This document shows, piece by piece, positions 13,079-26,845 of a DNA stretch of 64,000 nucleotides; within the stretch, counting starts at the first letter, position 1, and the number at the start of each line of letters is the position of its first letter. A program made the translations under genes and the position numbers. The notes below the pieces were generated by a model, which had not been told where the DNA came from, searched no databases, and saw only the letters and a program-made list of their open reading frames with translations. The DNA comes from Rahnella aquatilis CIP 78.65 = ATCC 33071 (GTDB lineage Bacteria; Pseudomonadota; Gammaproteobacteria; Enterobacterales; Enterobacteriaceae). The stretch covers positions 4,526,001 to 4,590,000 of the forward strand of contig NC_016818.1 in assembly GCF_000241955.1 (NCBI RefSeq), in the 5' to 3' direction.

Positions 13079-14409
13079 CAGGCCAGCTTCAGATCGCGTG
13101 TCATATTTTCGATACGGTTATCGTGGATGACAATATTGTCTTCGATACGAATGCCGCCAAATGGCTTCATCGCATCGATACGATCCCAGGCAAAGTGCTT
13201 GCTGAACTGCCCTTCGCGCCACGGTAACAGCAACGAATCGATGAAATACAGACCCGGCTCGATGGTCAACACCATGCCCGGCTCCAGCATGCGGGTACAA
13301 CGCAGATAAGGATATTGCGAAGGCGCGGCCAGATGTGTCCCCGTATCGTCCTGCATAAACCCGGCGACATCGTGAACCTGTAACCCCAGCGGATGCCCCA
13401 GACCATGCGGCAGGAAAGGCCCGGTCAGGTTCTGTTCCACCATGGCGTCTTCACTGATATCCACCACCAGCTTGTGCGCTTTCAACAATTTGGCGATGCG
13501 ATGATGCATCTGAACATGATAGTCGGTATAGCGCACACCGGCTTTAATCGTATCAATTAACGCCAGTTCTTCCGTGTTGAGATCTTTCACCAGTGCGGCG
13601 AAATCACTGTCCGGTTTTGCGGCATAGGTACGCGTCAGGTCGGCGGCATAACCGTTATATTCCGCACCGGCGTCGAGCAGGAAACTGTGCATTTCGGCAG
13701 GCGGTTGGTTATCGAGCGTCGTGTAATGCAGCACGGAAGCGTGTTCATTGAGCGCAACAATGTTGTCGTACGGCACATCGGTATCACGGTGACCGGTAGC
13801 AGTGAGATATGCCAGATTGATGTCAAATTCGCTCATACCGGAAAGGAACGCTTCTTTCGCCGCGCGATGACCACTGACCGCGACTTTCTGCGCTTCACGC
13901 ATACAGGCCAGTTCATAATCTGTTTTGTAGGCACGATGATAATGCAGGAAATCCAGCACGGCTTTCGGGTTTACGTTCGCCGCAGGGATACCCATGCTGA
14001 TCGCGCGCTCCGGACTGTAACCGATGTAACCCACACGTTTGAGATCAGCGGGCAACTGACCTTTGATATCGCCAGCATTGGCCAGCGGCGTCAGGGAAAT
14101 CTCTTTCGTCCAGAAGGAATCCGGCAACGGTTCATGGCTGTGCCAGTAATCCACCGGAGAATAAAACCACAATTTCGGCGCATTCACACCATCTACCCAC
14201 AACCAGCAATTTGGCACTTTGATGACCGGCACCCAGGCCTTGAACTGCGGGTTTACTTTGAAGGGATAACTGTGGTCATCAAGGAAGGTCGTCAGCAATT
14301 CACCGGAGTGAATCAGTAACGCATCAAGCTGAGAACGTTGCAGAATTTCACGGGCACGCGTCTGCAGCGTGGCGATATGTTCTTTATAAAGCGTAGTAAG
14401 CGATTCCAT
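13078..14409 (-). CDS. pepQ: Xaa-Pro dipeptidase PepQ
   Basis: Cleaves Xaa-Pro dipeptides in the cytoplasm. The protein has 443 residues, the same as E. coli PepQ. The C-terminal pita-bread domain holds the binuclear metal ligands: [16 protein letters not shown] (two Asp), the [13 protein letters not shown] histidine region, and the Glu residues in TIEPGLYF and [10 protein letters not shown]. It reads away from fadB across a 189-bp divergent region that carries a FadR operator nearer fadB. Confidence 0.96.
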   Translation of the reverse strand: MESLTTLYKEHIATLQTRAREILQRSQLDALLIHSGELLTTFLDDHSYPFKVNPQFKAWVPVIKVPNCWLWVDGVNAPKLWFYSPVDYWHSHEPLPDSFWTKEISLTPLANAGDIKGQLPADLKRVGYIGYSPERAISMGIPAANVNPKAVLDFLHYHRAYKTDYELACMREAQKVAVSGHRAAKEAFLSGMSEFDINLAYLTATGHRDTDVPYDNIVALNEHASVLHYTTLDNQPPAEMHSFLLDAGAEYNGYAADLTRTYAAKPDSDFAALVKDLNTEELALIDTIKAGVRYTDYHVQMHHRIAKLLKAHKLVVDISEDAMVEQNLTGPFLPHGLGHPLGLQVHDVAGFMQDDTGTHLAAPSQYPYLRCTRMLEPGMVLTIEPGLYFIDSLLLPWREGQFSKHFAWDRIDAMKPFGGIRIEDNIVIHDNRIENMTRDLKLA

Positions 14410-14555
14410 CCAACTGTCCTTTTTTCACCTGAAAGACGATGCAGCATCTTACCACAGCCTTACCGCGACCATAGTCCCCGAAGGTTTGTGATCTTGCCTG
14501 CAAATAAAACACATCTCATTTGCAAATTATTAACATAAAAACCACACTCCAAGTC

Positions 14556-14572
14556 ATCTGGTCATACCAGAT
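14556..14572 (+). promoter_or_regulatory. FadR operator of fadBA
   Basis: ATCTGGTCATACCAGAT is a perfect 17-bp palindrome with a 3-bp centre, and it matches the known FadR site form (CTGGT...ACCAG). It ends 26 bp before the fadB start codon, the place where FadR blocks fadBA in E. coli. FadR leaves the DNA when long-chain acyl-CoA binds. Confidence 0.85.
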
Positions 14573-14598
14573 CATCCCCGATGATTCAGGAGAGACAC

Positions 14599-17966
<3,368 letters not shown>

Positions 17967-17989
17967 TTTGCCCGTTTATGAAAAACAAA

Positions 17990-18012
17990 AAAGCGGGCAT
18001 TTCGCCCGCTTT
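17990..18012. terminator. Terminator after fadA
   Basis: A perfect 9-bp stem (17990-17998 with 18004-18012, AAAGCGGGC and complement) with a 5-nt loop. It has an A-rich stretch on its left and a short T run on the right. It lies 24 bp after the fadA stop and could act on both convergent transcripts; a second hairpin follows. Confidence 0.7.
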
Positions 18013-18048
18013 CAAACTTATCGTCTTATCCGTTTTAGTTGCCGTTTT

Positions 18049-18072
18049 CCCGCCTGTCAGGGGCGGGCTTTT
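18049..18072 (+). terminator. Second fadBA terminator
   Basis: CCCGCC (18049-18054) pairs with GGCGGG (18062-18067) and is followed by CTTTTT. The T run is on the plus-strand side, so it suits the fadBA transcript. It ends 12 bp before the fre stop codon. Confidence 0.65.
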
Positions 18073-18083
18073 TCATGGTTCAG

Positions 18084-18785
18084 TCAGATGAAAGAGAAAG
18101 CATCACCAAACAGACGGTCTTCCTGCGCACCGCGCTCCGCGACAAAACGCTCACGGGCGATTTTAGCCATCTCAAAACGACCGGCGATATAAATATCGTA
18201 TTCAGCCAGTGAGGAGAAATCCTGTAAAACTGCGCTCAGAACCGTGCCGCTTCTACCCTGCCAGCCATCTTCAGGCTGTTCAACCACCGGGATCACTTTC
18301 AGGTTCGGATGATTGATGCTCATCGCTTCCAGTTCGCCAAGATCATACAGATGCTTCAGCTCACGGCCGCCCCAGTAAATGGAGATATCACGATGCGGTT
18401 GTTGTTCAAGTGCGGTGATCAGAATAGAACGCACGTAAGAGAATCCGGTTCCGCCCGCAATCAGCACCAGCGGGCGCTCGCCGTCTTCCCGCAGCCAGGC
18501 ATCGCCGTGCGGAATATCAACGGTGATCGCCTTTTCTTTCAAAATGCGATCCATCACGGCCATCGCGTAAAGATTCAGTTCAGACGCACCAATGTGCAGC
18601 TCAATCACGTTGTGTTGAGCCGGTGTGGAGGCCAGGGAGAACGGACGCTTGTCACGTTCATCCATCACCACCATCAGATACTGACCCGCACGGAACGAGA
18701 AAGGCGCTTCCGGAACCAGCCGGACCCGATACACCGTATCGGTTATCGCCTCAACCGAGGTCACTTTACAGCTCAATGTTGTCAT
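18084..18785 (-). CDS. fre: NAD(P)H-flavin reductase Fre
   Basis: Reduces free FMN, FAD or riboflavin with NAD(P)H and supplies reduced flavin to other enzymes, for example to UbiX/UbiD-type prenylated flavin chemistry. The 233-residue protein has the ferredoxin-reductase layout: an N-terminal flavin-binding barrel with the motif RPFSLAS (about 47-53), then a nucleotide domain with [14 protein letters not shown] and a C-terminal [10 protein letters not shown]. It lies 48 bp downstream of ubiD on the same strand, as in E. coli, and is likely co-transcribed with it. Confidence 0.95.
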   Translation of the reverse strand: MTTLSCKVTSVEAITDTVYRVRLVPEAPFSFRAGQYLMVVMDERDKRPFSLASTPAQHNVIELHIGASELNLYAMAVMDRILKEKAITVDIPHGDAWLREDGERPLVLIAGGTGFSYVRSILITALEQQPHRDISIYWGGRELKHLYDLGELEAMSINHPNLKVIPVVEQPEDGWQGRSGTVLSAVLQDFSSLAEYDIYIAGRFEMAKIARERFVAERGAQEDRLFGDAFSFI

Positions 18786-18833
18786 GCGTTCCCTCTGTGG
18801 GTCGTCAAAGCAAAGCGTAGGACAAAGATTCGA

Positions 18834-20324
18834 TTATTTTTTCACATCGTCTTTATCATTAAGAATAGCGAGTTCATCCCAAATAGCGTCGATACGCGCG
18901 GTGACTTCTGGATCTTTCACAATCGGACGTCCCCATTCACGCTGCGTTTCACCCGGCCATTTGTTGGTCGCATCCATCCCCATTTTTGAGCCGAGGCCCG
19001 ACACCGGGGAGGCGAAATCAAGATAATCAATCGGGGTATTCTCCACCAGAACCGTATCCCGCGCGGGATCCATCCGGGTGGTGATCGCCCAAATCACGTC
19101 GTTCCAGTCGCGGGCATTGACGTCATCGTCGCACACAATCACAAACTTGGTGTACATGAACTGACGCAGGAATGACCAGACGCCCATCATCACGCGTTTC
19201 GCATGGCCAGCATACTGCTTCTTCATGGTAACGACAGCCAGACGGTAGGAGCAACCCTCAGGCGGCAGATAGAAATCAACAATTTCCGGGAACTGTTTTT
19301 TCAGAATCGGCACAAACACTTCATTCAGCGCCACACCCAGTACTGCAGGTTCATCCGGCGGACGGCCAGTGTAGGTCGAATGATAGATGGCATCTTTACG
19401 CTGCGTCATGTGCGTAATGGTGAACACCGGGAAGCTATCCACTTCATTATAGTAGCCGGTATGGTCGCCATAAGGGCCTTCCGGTGCCATTTCACCCGGT
19501 TCGATATACCCTTCCAGCACAATTTCGGCGCTGGCCGGTACTTCCAGATCGTTGGAAATACATTTCACCACTTCCGTTTTGTTGCCACGCAACAACCCGG
19601 CAAAGGCATATTCAGAAAGCGTATCGGGAACCGGCGTCACAGCACCCAGGATCGTGGCCGGATCCGCACCCAGCGCCACGGAAACCGGAAAACGCTGGCC
19701 CGGATTCTGCTGGCACCATTCCTGGAAATCGAGCGCGCCGCCGCGATGGGACAACCAGCGCATGATCACTTTATTTTTACCCAACACCTGCTGGCGATAA
19801 ATACCCAGATTCTGACGCGACTTGTTCGGGCCACGGGTAACAGTCAGGCCCCAGGTGATAAGCGGCGCGGCATCTTCCGGCCAGCACTGCATCACCGGAA
19901 TTTTGGTGATATCGACCGCATCGCCTTCCCAAATCTGCTGCTGACAAGGTGCGGAATGCAGCACCTTGGTTGGCATGTTCAGCACCTGTTTAAACATCGG
20001 CGCTTTGTCGTATAAATCACGAAATCCGCGCGGCGGCTCGGGCTCTTTCAAAAACGCCAGTAATTCACCCACTTCCCGCAACGCACTGACATCTTCTTTG
20101 CCCATGCCCATCGCCACACGTTGAGGTGTACCGAATAAATTGCACAGGACCGGCATGTCGTAGCCTTTTGGATTTTCGAACAAAAGCGCCGGACCCCCTG
20201 CACGCAGGGTACGATCGGCAATTTCGGTCATTTCCAGATAAGGGTCAACTGACTGGCTAATGCGTTTCAGTTGGCCTCTCTTTTCGAGTAACGAGAGGAA
20301 GTCACGTAAATCACGGTATTTCAT
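18834..20324 (-). CDS. ubiD: 4-hydroxy-3-polyprenylbenzoate decarboxylase UbiD
   Basis: Decarboxylates the polyprenyl-hydroxybenzoate intermediate in ubiquinone synthesis, using prenylated FMN made by UbiX. The protein has 496 residues (E. coli 497). Family motifs are present: the N-terminal [10 protein letters not shown], the middle [10 protein letters not shown] and [12 protein letters not shown] with the conserved Glu, and the C-terminal [12 protein letters not shown]. No clear ribosome-binding site precedes its ATG. The start overlaps the stop of a small upstream ORF by 4 bp (ATGA), which could provide translational coupling. Confidence 0.97.
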   Translation of the reverse strand: MKYRDLRDFLSLLEKRGQLKRISQSVDPYLEMTEIADRTLRAGGPALLFENPKGYDMPVLCNLFGTPQRVAMGMGKEDVSALREVGELLAFLKEPEPPRGFRDLYDKAPMFKQVLNMPTKVLHSAPCQQQIWEGDAVDITKIPVMQCWPEDAAPLITWGLTVTRGPNKSRQNLGIYRQQVLGKNKVIMRWLSHRGGALDFQEWCQQNPGQRFPVSVALGADPATILGAVTPVPDTLSEYAFAGLLRGNKTEVVKCISNDLEVPASAEIVLEGYIEPGEMAPEGPYGDHTGYYNEVDSFPVFTITHMTQRKDAIYHSTYTGRPPDEPAVLGVALNEVFVPILKKQFPEIVDFYLPPEGCSYRLAVVTMKKQYAGHAKRVMMGVWSFLRQFMYTKFVIVCDDDVNARDWNDVIWAITTRMDPARDTVLVENTPIDYLDFASPVSGLGSKMGMDATNKWPGETQREWGRPIVKDPEVTARIDAIWDELAILNDKDDVKK

Positions 20325-20518
20325 GCTGATTCTGAGTCGCCGGGTTGAAGGAGAGCATTATAGAGCCTCTCCGGAGTTGTTGCTGCTTTTTTGTTATCAG
20401 CAGGTTTGTTATCAGTAAATTTTTGACGGGTAAGTAAAGTCTGATAACCCAAAAGCAGTATAACCGTCAGCCCGGCTATTGCTGGTCTGACGGTGCGCAA
20501 GTGATATCGCGAAGACAA
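20321..20518 (-). CDS. Doubtful small ORF between pepE and ubiD
   Basis: A 65-codon open frame that fills the gap between pepE and ubiD exactly: its TTG start abuts the pepE TGA, and its TGA overlaps the ubiD ATG (ATGA). The product would have a basic N-terminus, one hydrophobic stretch ([13 protein letters not shown]) that could span the membrane, and a polar tail. I do not recognise it. There is no ATG or GTG start and no ribosome-binding site; translation would depend on re-initiation after pepE. It may be no more than a long leader. Confidence 0.3.
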   Translation of the reverse strand: MSSRYHLRTVRPAIAGLTVILLLGYQTLLTRQKFTDNKPADNKKAATTPERLYNALLQPGDSESA

Positions 20519-21244
20519 TCACAGGCAGTTAAAAGGCACCAGAGGCTGAATCGCCTGAGTATCCTGATATTCCTGTGTATCCTGCCCGTGACGGAAAACC
20601 TTAAATCCCTGATTTTTAGCACTGAAGTAACTCAGACTGTTGCCGGACACCTGTAACAGGCTGCCTTCACGCAACGCAATCACTGATTCAGACGGGTTAA
20701 CCGCGCAGAATTCTGCAATGCGCTCATCGCGGGTTTCCCCCATATGGCCGCTTAAGTGAGCATCAATGTAATGCGGATTGATTTGCACCGGGAACAGGCC
20801 CAGAGATGGCAGAACCACAGAGTTGCGAACAGGCATATCATTGGTGGTACGGATACTTGGCGTAGCGACATTACAGCCCGCGCTCCAGCCGATATAAGGC
20901 ACATTGCGCTCACGCACTGCACGCTGAATCGGCACGATCAGGCTGTGTTCATGCAGCATCTGATTAAGCATCCAGGTATTCCCGCCGCTGATCAAAATGC
21001 ATTGCGCGCCGGCAATGGCCTCTGCAGGTTTTTTTGCATGATGAATGCTGGTGACGTTAATGCCTAACGCATCAGAAAGTTCCAAGGCACGGGCATCGTA
21101 ATCACTGCGGATCAGGGCGTAGGGGATCAGGACGGCAGAGGTAATCTTGTGTGCCTGAAACATAGTCTGGATGCGCGCTTTAGCGTAACCCAGTAACTCA
21201 GATTCACCTGAAAGTTTACCGTTACTCAGTAAGAACAGCTCCAT
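20519..21244 (-). CDS. pepE: Dipeptidase E (alpha-aspartyl dipeptidase) PepE
   Basis: Cytoplasmic serine peptidase that cleaves dipeptides with N-terminal aspartate; peptidase family S51. The 241-residue protein has the nucleophile elbow GWSAGCNV with S121, a preceding ISGGNT loop, and the downstream NPHYIDAH with the catalytic His. Family length is about 230. In E. coli pepE lies elsewhere; here it is inserted between rfaH and ubiD and reads towards ubiD. It is divergent from rfaH. Confidence 0.93.
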   Translation of the reverse strand: MELFLLSNGKLSGESELLGYAKARIQTMFQAHKITSAVLIPYALIRSDYDARALELSDALGINVTSIHHAKKPAEAIAGAQCILISGGNTWMLNQMLHEHSLIVPIQRAVRERNVPYIGWSAGCNVATPSIRTTNDMPVRNSVVLPSLGLFPVQINPHYIDAHLSGHMGETRDERIAEFCAVNPSESVIALREGSLLQVSGNSLSYFSAKNQGFKVFRHGQDTQEYQDTQAIQPLVPFNCL

Positions 21245-21416
21245 GAGACTTCTCCTGATAAAATAGGATTAATAGAGGGGATAAGAACGCGCTTTTCTCC
21301 GATAATAAAAGATAACGGGTCGACAATCAGCAAACGTCTGCAAAGACTTGCACTGTCTGTATCTCATGAGCGGCTTTTGGTATGCTGCCCCGCTCGACGC
21401 TTTTATGTGGGAAACT

Positions 21417-21905
21417 ATGGAATCCTGGTATTTACTCTATTGCAAACGTGGTCAGCTTCTTCGCGCAAAAGAACATCTTGAGCGCCAGAACGTTAACTGC
21501 CTGACGCCGATGATCACCCTGGAAAAACTGGTCCGGGGACGCCGCACTGCGGTCAGCGAGCCACTGTTTCCGAATTACATGTTCGTCGAGTTCGACCCTG
21601 AGCGGATCCATACCACGACGATCAACGCAACGCGTGGTGTCAGCCACTTCATCCGCTTTGGCGCGAAACTGGCCACCGTGCAGCCTGATGTCATTAAACA
21701 ATTGATGGAACCGCCATCAATTGAAGTCCGTGATCCTGATACGCCATATGAAGGCGATCATGTGGTGATTACCGACGGGATTTTTGCCGGTATCGAAGCG
21801 ATTTACACTGAACCGGACGGCGAGGCACGTTCGCTGCTGATGCTTAACCTCATCAACCAGCCGGTTCGTCAGAGCATCGAAAATACGCACTTCCAAAAAA
21901 TCTGA
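21417..21905 (+). CDS. rfaH: Transcription/translation antiterminator RfaH
   Basis: A specialised NusG paralogue that loads onto RNA polymerase paused at ops sites and allows reading through long LPS, capsule and other operons. It has 162 residues, the same as E. coli RfaH. The N-terminal NGN domain starts [14 protein letters not shown] and contains [10 protein letters not shown] and [11 protein letters not shown]; the C-terminal KOW domain, which switches between helical and barrel folds, includes [11 protein letters not shown]. The ATG at 21417 is chosen by this match; an upstream in-frame ATG (21348) would add 23 unrelated residues. It faces tatD across a strong terminator. Confidence 0.96.
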   Translation: MESWYLLYCKRGQLLRAKEHLERQNVNCLTPMITLEKLVRGRRTAVSEPLFPNYMFVEFDPERIHTTTINATRGVSHFIRFGAKLATVQPDVIKQLMEPPSIEVRDPDTPYEGDHVVITDGIFAGIEAIYTEPDGEARSLLMLNLINQPVRQSIENTHFQKI

Positions 21906-21941
21906 CCGGCCTTTCCGCTGTATTGAATGGAAGCTGCCGAT

Positions 21942-21976
21942 AGTAAAAAGGCACCGCTGAACGGTGCCTTTTTACT
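21942..21976. terminator. Bidirectional terminator between rfaH and tatD
   Basis: A perfect 15-bp stem (21942-21956 with 21962-21976) with loop CTGAA. An A5 run opens it and a T5 run closes it, so both convergent genes are served. Confidence 0.92.
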
Positions 21977-21980
21977 GCGT

Positions 21981-22772
21981 TCATCTGCGTAACGGGAGGG
22001 CAAAAAGTTTACGCGCATTGTCATCGGTAATGTCCGCCAGCCACTGAGGATCCTCCCCACGCCAAAGGGCCGCCTGCTTCACGATATGCGGCAGGAAAGC
22101 CGGTTCATTGCGACGGTTTTTCGGTTTGTTTTCCATATCACGCGGCAGTAAATATGGCGCATCGGTTTCCAGCATCAACCTGTCCGCCGGGATCAGTGGC
22201 AGCATTTCACGCAGTTCCAGCCCGCGACGTTCATCGCATACCCAACCGGTAATACCAATCGACAGTCCAAGAGATAAATACAACTCAAGCTCCTGACGGG
22301 TGCCGGTGAAACAATGAACCACGCCGCCCGGTAAACCGGACAGCCACGGTTTCAGCAACGCGGCAAAGCGCTCACCGGCATCGCGGCAGTGCAGAAATAC
22401 CGGTAACTGTAGCTCTTTCGCCAGCGCCAGCTGCGCGGTAAAAGCCGCTTCCTGGAGATCTGCCGGCGAAAAGTTACGATTAAAATCCAGCCCGCATTCA
22501 CCGATGGCAACAACATTGGGTAATACTGCGAGTTCGCGGATACCGGCTTCAACCTGCGTATTCCAGGCACTTGCCTGATGCGGATGTACACCCGCCGTCG
22601 ACCAGCAAAAATCAGGATGCTCATCCGCCATTTTCTGCGCTTCGACACTTTCCTGCGCTGACGTTCCGGTGATCAACATGCCGCTCAGACCGGCAGCTCT
22701 GGCTCTTTCCACCACTTGCGGACGGTCTTTATCGAACTGACTGCTGGTGAGATTAATACCAATTTCAAACAT
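21981..22772 (-). CDS. tatD: 3'-5' ssDNA/RNA exonuclease TatD
   Basis: Metal-dependent nuclease of the TatD family with a TIM-barrel fold; despite its name it is not needed for Tat export. The 263-residue protein has the metal-binding residues in [10 protein letters not shown] (Glu), FLHCRDA (His), GVVHCFTG (His) and LETDAPYL (Asp). The usual N-terminal HxH pair at the first strand is not obvious ([13 protein letters not shown]); E. coli TatD also starts MFDIGVNLTSSQF. It lies downstream of tatC, separated by a hairpin with a short U-tract. Confidence 0.93.
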   Translation of the reverse strand: MFEIGINLTSSQFDKDRPQVVERARAAGLSGMLITGTSAQESVEAQKMADEHPDFCWSTAGVHPHQASAWNTQVEAGIRELAVLPNVVAIGECGLDFNRNFSPADLQEAAFTAQLALAKELQLPVFLHCRDAGERFAALLKPWLSGLPGGVVHCFTGTRQELELYLSLGLSIGITGWVCDERRGLELREMLPLIPADRLMLETDAPYLLPRDMENKPKNRRNEPAFLPHIVKQAALWRGEDPQWLADITDDNARKLFALPLRR

Positions 22773-22789
22773 GGGAAGTCCTGAAACAG

Positions 22790-22813
22790 AAACCGCCCAA
22801 ACAAGGGCGGTTT
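22790..22813. terminator. Terminator-like hairpin between tatC and tatD
   Basis: A perfect 9-bp stem (22790-22798 with 22805-22813, AAACCGCCC and complement) with loop AAACAA. On the minus strand it is followed by TTTCTGTTTC, an imperfect U-tract. It could reduce reading from tatC into tatD. Confidence 0.6.
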
Positions 22814-22831
22814 TTAAAAACGAAAGATTTT

Positions 22832-23599
22832 TTACGCAGGCTGATCCGGATCGGTCTCGTTATCGACATCCGACCGGCGGCGACCTCCGACGTAGAAACG
22901 GGCAAAGAACACACCGATTTCAAACAAGAGATACATCGGAATGGCCAGCAACGTTTGCGAGAATACATCCGGCGGTGTTAACAACATCCCGACCACAAAA
23001 GCCCCGACCAGCACATATGGACGTTTCTTTTTCAGGTCTTCCGGTGTCGTTACACCACTCCAGCAAAGCAACACAATCGCGATAGGCACTTCGAAGGAGA
23101 CGCCAAACGCCATAAACAACGCCATCACGAAATCGAGATAGTTGTTAATGTCGGTGGCTATCTGCACGCCAGCCGGTGCAGTTTTCGCAAAGAAAGCGAA
23201 CGCCAGCGGGAACACCACGAAATAAGCAAACGCCACACCGAGATAAAATAACGCAGAGCTTGAGAACAGCAACGGCATCATGAGGCGACGTTCGTGTTTG
23301 TAGAGTGCCGGTGCCACAAATGCCCAGACCTGATACAAAATGAAGGGCGCAGAGACAAACACCGAGACGATCATGGTCAGTTTGATAGGCGTAAAGAACG
23401 GCGACGCAACGTCAGTCGCAATCATGCTCGCGCCCAGCGGCATTTGCTTGATCAGCGGCGAAGCCACCAGCTGATAGATGTCATTTGCAAAATAAACCAG
23501 CGCTAAAAACACCACAATAATGCAAATAATGGCATTCAGCAGACGCTTACGCAGCTCAATCAAATGGCTGATAAGAGGTTGAGTATCTTCAACGGCCAT
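22832..23599 (-). CDS. tatC: Sec-independent protein translocase subunit TatC
   Basis: The core membrane receptor of the twin-arginine translocase; with TatB it binds RR signal peptides, and with TatA it moves folded proteins across the inner membrane. The 255-residue protein (E. coli 258) begins with the conserved cytoplasmic segment [15 protein letters not shown], has six predicted membrane helices, and contains the periplasmic FxPF-like stretch SPFFTPIKL and GVSFEVP. Its start lies 2 bp past the tatB stop. Confidence 0.96.
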   Translation of the reverse strand: MAVEDTQPLISHLIELRKRLLNAIICIIVVFLALVYFANDIYQLVASPLIKQMPLGASMIATDVASPFFTPIKLTMIVSVFVSAPFILYQVWAFVAPALYKHERRLMMPLLFSSSALFYLGVAFAYFVVFPLAFAFFAKTAPAGVQIATDINNYLDFVMALFMAFGVSFEVPIAIVLLCWSGVTTPEDLKKKRPYVLVGAFVVGMLLTPPDVFSQTLLAIPMYLLFEIGVFFARFYVGGRRRSDVDNETDPDQPA

Positions 23600-23601
23600 G
23601 T

Positions 23602-24252
23602 TTAGCGCTCACCTGTCTTTTGAGTTGATGAAGCCGGTTTAACCGGTACTGCGTGTTCAGCAACAGGTGCTTCAACAGCTACGGTTTTCACCGCCGGTGT
23701 AACCTCAACAGCAGCGTCAGCAGCGGATTCGGACGTTTTTTCCAGCGTCACGGCCGCAGCATGTGCCGTTTTATTCGATGCCAGCGCAGCATCAACTGCA
23801 CTTTGCGGTGCAGCGGCTGGCGCAGAAACCACATGGTCAGCAGCAGCAGGAGAGACGCCTGCATCATGATGCGCTTCAGCTTCATCCAGAACAGGGTTGT
23901 GGATGGTGTTGCCTTCCGCTTTGGCTTCTTCCACGGCTTTCTCTGCAGGATTCAATCCTGAATTGATCGACTGCTTCATAGACTCTGCGGCTTCTTTCAG
24001 CTCGTCCATAGACGCTTTGATTTCTGGCGTGAGACTCTTCAGACCGGCTTCTTCGGCTTTCTTCAGGCTATCCTGCAATTCCTGGAGTTTCAGTTCCTGC
24101 GATAATTCGCTCTGAACTGAAGCAGCCATTGCACGAAGCGTACGGATCCAGCCTGCTACTGTTCTGACTGCTACAGGTAAACGCTCGGGCCCGAGGACAA
24201 CCAGGCCAATCACCAATACCAGCAGCAGTTCACTAAATCCAATATCGAACAC
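23602..24252 (-). CDS. tatB: Sec-independent protein translocase subunit TatB
   Basis: Part of the TatBC receptor complex. The N-terminus [26 protein letters not shown] is the single membrane helix plus the conserved GPERLP hinge, followed by a long amphipathic helix to about residue 95. At 216 residues it is longer than E. coli TatB (171); the extra length is an Ala/Val/Pro-rich, low-complexity tail from about residue 120. That tail is poorly conserved in the family and is likely disordered. It lies 3 bp downstream of tatA. Confidence 0.95.
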   Translation of the reverse strand: MFDIGFSELLLVLVIGLVVLGPERLPVAVRTVAGWIRTLRAMAASVQSELSQELKLQELQDSLKKAEEAGLKSLTPEIKASMDELKEAAESMKQSINSGLNPAEKAVEEAKAEGNTIHNPVLDEAEAHHDAGVSPAAADHVVSAPAAAPQSAVDAALASNKTAHAAAVTLEKTSESAADAAVEVTPAVKTVAVEAPVAEHAVPVKPASSTQKTGER

Positions 24253-24255
24253 GGC

Positions 24256-24522
24256 TTATACCTGCTCTTTGTTTTGGCTCTTGGTGTCTTCTGCTTTCGC
24301 TTCTGGCTTGCTTTCAACAGACTTTGCGACGAAATCAGCATCCGTAGGAGACACATCAGCGTCTTTAGTTTTTGACTGGCTGTCGTCGTCACTCATGGCT
24401 TTTTTGAAGCCTTTGATGGAAGCACCCAGATCAGAACCCAGACCACGCAGTTTCTTCGTACCGAACAGCAGTACCACAAGAACAACGAGGATCAGGATTT
24501 TTGTAATACTAATACCACCCAT
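24256..24522 (-). CDS. tatA: Sec-independent protein translocase subunit TatA
   Basis: The pore-forming subunit that oligomerises around the TatBC complex. The protein has 88 residues (E. coli 89) and starts MGGISITKILILVVLVVLLF, one membrane helix, then the FGTKKLRGLGSDLG hinge and amphipathic helix, then a charged Lys/Glu/Ser-rich tail. I use the ATG at 24522, which matches the family and has GAGGTG upstream; the longer open frame to 24576 adds residues with no match. Confidence 0.96.
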   Translation of the reverse strand: MGGISITKILILVVLVVLLFGTKKLRGLGSDLGASIKGFKKAMSDDDSQSKTKDADVSPTDADFVAKSVESKPEAKAEDTKSQNKEQV

Positions 24523-24595
24523 TATTTTCACCTCAAACAGGAAGGAACGATATTCATTGCCGTCCGCAAACGGCATTCGATTTAAAACAATTTGC

Positions 24596-26227
24596 TTAGC
24601 TGGCGCGCTTCCATCCGATTAACCAGGAAACAACACCGGCTGCCATCAGGCAAGCGGGATAAATCTTAACGCCGCCTAACAGTAAGAGGGTTCCGCTCAA
24701 CAACAGCGTGGCACCCATTCCCAACAAATAACGAGACTGCCCCTGACGGGAACTCTGGTTATGGATCTGGGAGGAGAGTTTCTCAATGTTGTATTGCAAC
24801 AGCTTGTGCTGATTCAGGCTCTGATAAACCAAATCAGGCAGTTCAGGCATTTTCTCAACCCAGAACGGCGCACGCTCTTTCAGTGCGCGGATCATCGCCG
24901 GCAGACCGACCTGATCACGAACCCAGCTTTCGAGGAAAGGTTTCGCCGTTGTCCACAAATCCAGTTGAGGATAAAGCTGACGCCCGAGGCCTTCGACATA
25001 CAACAGTGTTTTTTGCAACAACACCAGTTGAGGCTGAACCTCCATATTAAAACGGCGAGCCGTATTAAACAGATTTAACAATACGTTACCGAAGGAAATA
25101 TCCGCCAGAGGTTTCTCAAAAATCGGTTCACACACTGTCCGGATCGCAAATTCGAATTCTTCGACGTTGGTATCACGCGGGACCCAGCCGGAATCGACAT
25201 GCAATTCAGCCACTTTGCGGTAATCGCGATTAAAGAACGCGATGAAATTCTCCGCCAGATAGCGCTTGTCTTCCTTATTGAGCGAACCCACTATGCCGCA
25301 ATCAATCCCAATGTAGCAAGGGTCTTCAGGCGTTTCGTAGCTAACGAAAATGTTGCCCGGATGCATATCTGCATGGAAGAAACTGTCGCGAAAAACCTGA
25401 GTGAAGAAGACCTGCACGCCACGTTCTGCCAGCAACTTCATATTGGTACCCTGTTTTTTCAGCGCTTCAATATCGGAAACCGGGATCCCGTAAATGCGTT
25501 CCATCACCATCAGTTGTTCGCTGCAATAGTCCGGATACACTTCCGGCACATACAGCATCGGGCTGCCTTCAAAGTTACGGCGAAGCTGAATAGCATTCGC
25601 GGCTTCACGTAACAGGTTCAGTTCATCAAGCAGCGTTTTCTCATACTCGCGCACCACTTCACGCGGGCGTAAACGGCGGCCATCTGGCAACAGAATCGGC
25701 AGCCAGCCGGCAAGGCGCGACATCAAACGAATATCCGCAATAATGGTCGGTAAAATATCCGGGCGGATAACTTTGAGCACTACCGGTTTGCCGTTTTCTT
25801 TCAGGATCGCCGTGTGCACCTGAGCAATAGACGCAGACGCCAGCGGCGTCTGATCGAATTCATCAAACCAGGTTTCCAGCGGGCCACCCAACGCGGCATC
25901 GATTTGCTGACGGGCTTTTGCGCCATCAAACGGTGGAACATGGTCCTGAAGCAAAGCCAGCTGATCGGCAATGTGCGGAGGGAAAAGATCGCGGCGTGTC
26001 GACATCATCTGACCGAACTTGATCCATACCGGCCCAAGCTGTTCCAGTGCCAGACGCATGCGTTCACCCAACGGCTTTTCTTTATGACGATTAGGTAACC
26101 AGAAAAAAAGGTAACGCCCCATTCTCAGCGGCAACGTTAAGCGGATTTTAGGGATCAGTTCGTCAAGGCCGTAGATCAGAAACATGCGGATAATCAGATA
26201 TAAACGTCGCATTTCCCTAGGCGTCAC
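24596..26227 (-). CDS. ubiB: Ubiquinone biosynthesis regulatory protein kinase UbiB
   Basis: An atypical (ADCK/COQ8-like) kinase needed for ubiquinone production; it has ATPase activity and is bound to the membrane. The 543-residue protein (E. coli 546) shows the family signature KxGQ as [12 protein letters not shown], the alanine-rich loop [11 protein letters not shown], the kinase motif DMHPGNIF and GIDCGIVG. Two hydrophobic helices at the C-terminus ([18 protein letters not shown] and the next) anchor it. The start overlaps the ubiJ stop by 4 bp. Confidence 0.96.
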   Translation of the reverse strand: MTPREMRRLYLIIRMFLIYGLDELIPKIRLTLPLRMGRYLFFWLPNRHKEKPLGERMRLALEQLGPVWIKFGQMMSTRRDLFPPHIADQLALLQDHVPPFDGAKARQQIDAALGGPLETWFDEFDQTPLASASIAQVHTAILKENGKPVVLKVIRPDILPTIIADIRLMSRLAGWLPILLPDGRRLRPREVVREYEKTLLDELNLLREAANAIQLRRNFEGSPMLYVPEVYPDYCSEQLMVMERIYGIPVSDIEALKKQGTNMKLLAERGVQVFFTQVFRDSFFHADMHPGNIFVSYETPEDPCYIGIDCGIVGSLNKEDKRYLAENFIAFFNRDYRKVAELHVDSGWVPRDTNVEEFEFAIRTVCEPIFEKPLADISFGNVLLNLFNTARRFNMEVQPQLVLLQKTLLYVEGLGRQLYPQLDLWTTAKPFLESWVRDQVGLPAMIRALKERAPFWVEKMPELPDLVYQSLNQHKLLQYNIEKLSSQIHNQSSRQGQSRYLLGMGATLLLSGTLLLLGGVKIYPACLMAAGVVSWLIGWKRAS

Positions 26228-26844
26228 GGTTTATCCTCCAGTTTTTTGATACGTTTATCCAGCGCATCCAGCTCGCGCACCAGTGCGGAAACCTCATCAC
26301 TAAACCAGACAACTTCCAGCGGACCGGGTGCCATTTTCCATTCTTCAGTCAGCGTTTGCGCCACATAGCTCTGCTGGTGTCTCAGCCCTTTTTGCAGAAA
26401 GCTGAAAGCGCCCTGCACGGCCTGACTCAGGCCCTGAGCCGCAATGTCACCCATATAGGGTGCCAGAAATTCAGCAGGCTCAATTTCCGCCATATCCAGC
26501 AATGCAGAAAACTGTTGAACCACGGCGATATCGCCATCAACCACCAGCTCACCACTGCGCATCATTGGCGACAACTGCTGGCGGTCACGTAACTTATGCA
26601 GCACTGACAGTTTCGAGGTGACGGTGCAATCTGCCGCACCGTCCCATTGCCCGAGCACATCAATTTTCTGTTCACTGAACACAAACGTCAGCGGTGTACT
26701 CAGTTCCTGCAATTCGACACGCAAAACTTTACCGGCCAGACGTGTGCGCGCCGCCTTCATGCTGCGATCTCTGAAAAGCAGGTAATTTAGCGGCGTCTCG
26801 ATAGCGGCAGTCAGTAACGGCGTTAACAACATCGGCATACTCAT
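26224..26844 (-). CDS. ubiJ: Ubiquinone biosynthesis accessory factor UbiJ
   Basis: A non-enzymatic lipid-binding factor with an N-terminal SCP2 domain; with UbiK it supports the soluble Ubi complex that makes ubiquinone. The stretch [21 protein letters not shown] and the C-terminal [16 protein letters not shown] match E. coli UbiJ (formerly YigP, 201 residues). I choose the ATG at 26844, one base after the ubiE stop, giving 206 residues; an ATG two codons later (26838) is also possible. A final helical segment [14 protein letters not shown] is the expected UbiK-contact region. In E. coli a small RNA, EsrE, has been reported within the 3' part of this gene; I cannot judge that here. Confidence 0.93.
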   Translation of the reverse strand: MSMPMLLTPLLTAAIETPLNYLLFRDRSMKAARTRLAGKVLRVELQELSTPLTFVFSEQKIDVLGQWDGAADCTVTSKLSVLHKLRDRQQLSPMMRSGELVVDGDIAVVQQFSALLDMAEIEPAEFLAPYMGDIAAQGLSQAVQGAFSFLQKGLRHQQSYVAQTLTEEWKMAPGPLEVVWFSDEVSALVRELDALDKRIKKLEDKP

Positions 26845-26845
26845 A

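Noticed and set aside
13687..14319. 210-codon open frame antisense to pepQ
   Set aside because: It is the mirror of a well-supported gene with typical enterobacterial codon use and has no ribosome-binding site.
14487..14502. Possible CRP site upstream of fadB
   Set aside because: Only the first half TGTGA fits; the second half CTGCA does not match TCACA.
19203..20015. 270-codon frame antisense to ubiD
   Set aside because: It is the longest shadow frame in the window, but it lies wholly in UbiD coding sequence and has no start signal.
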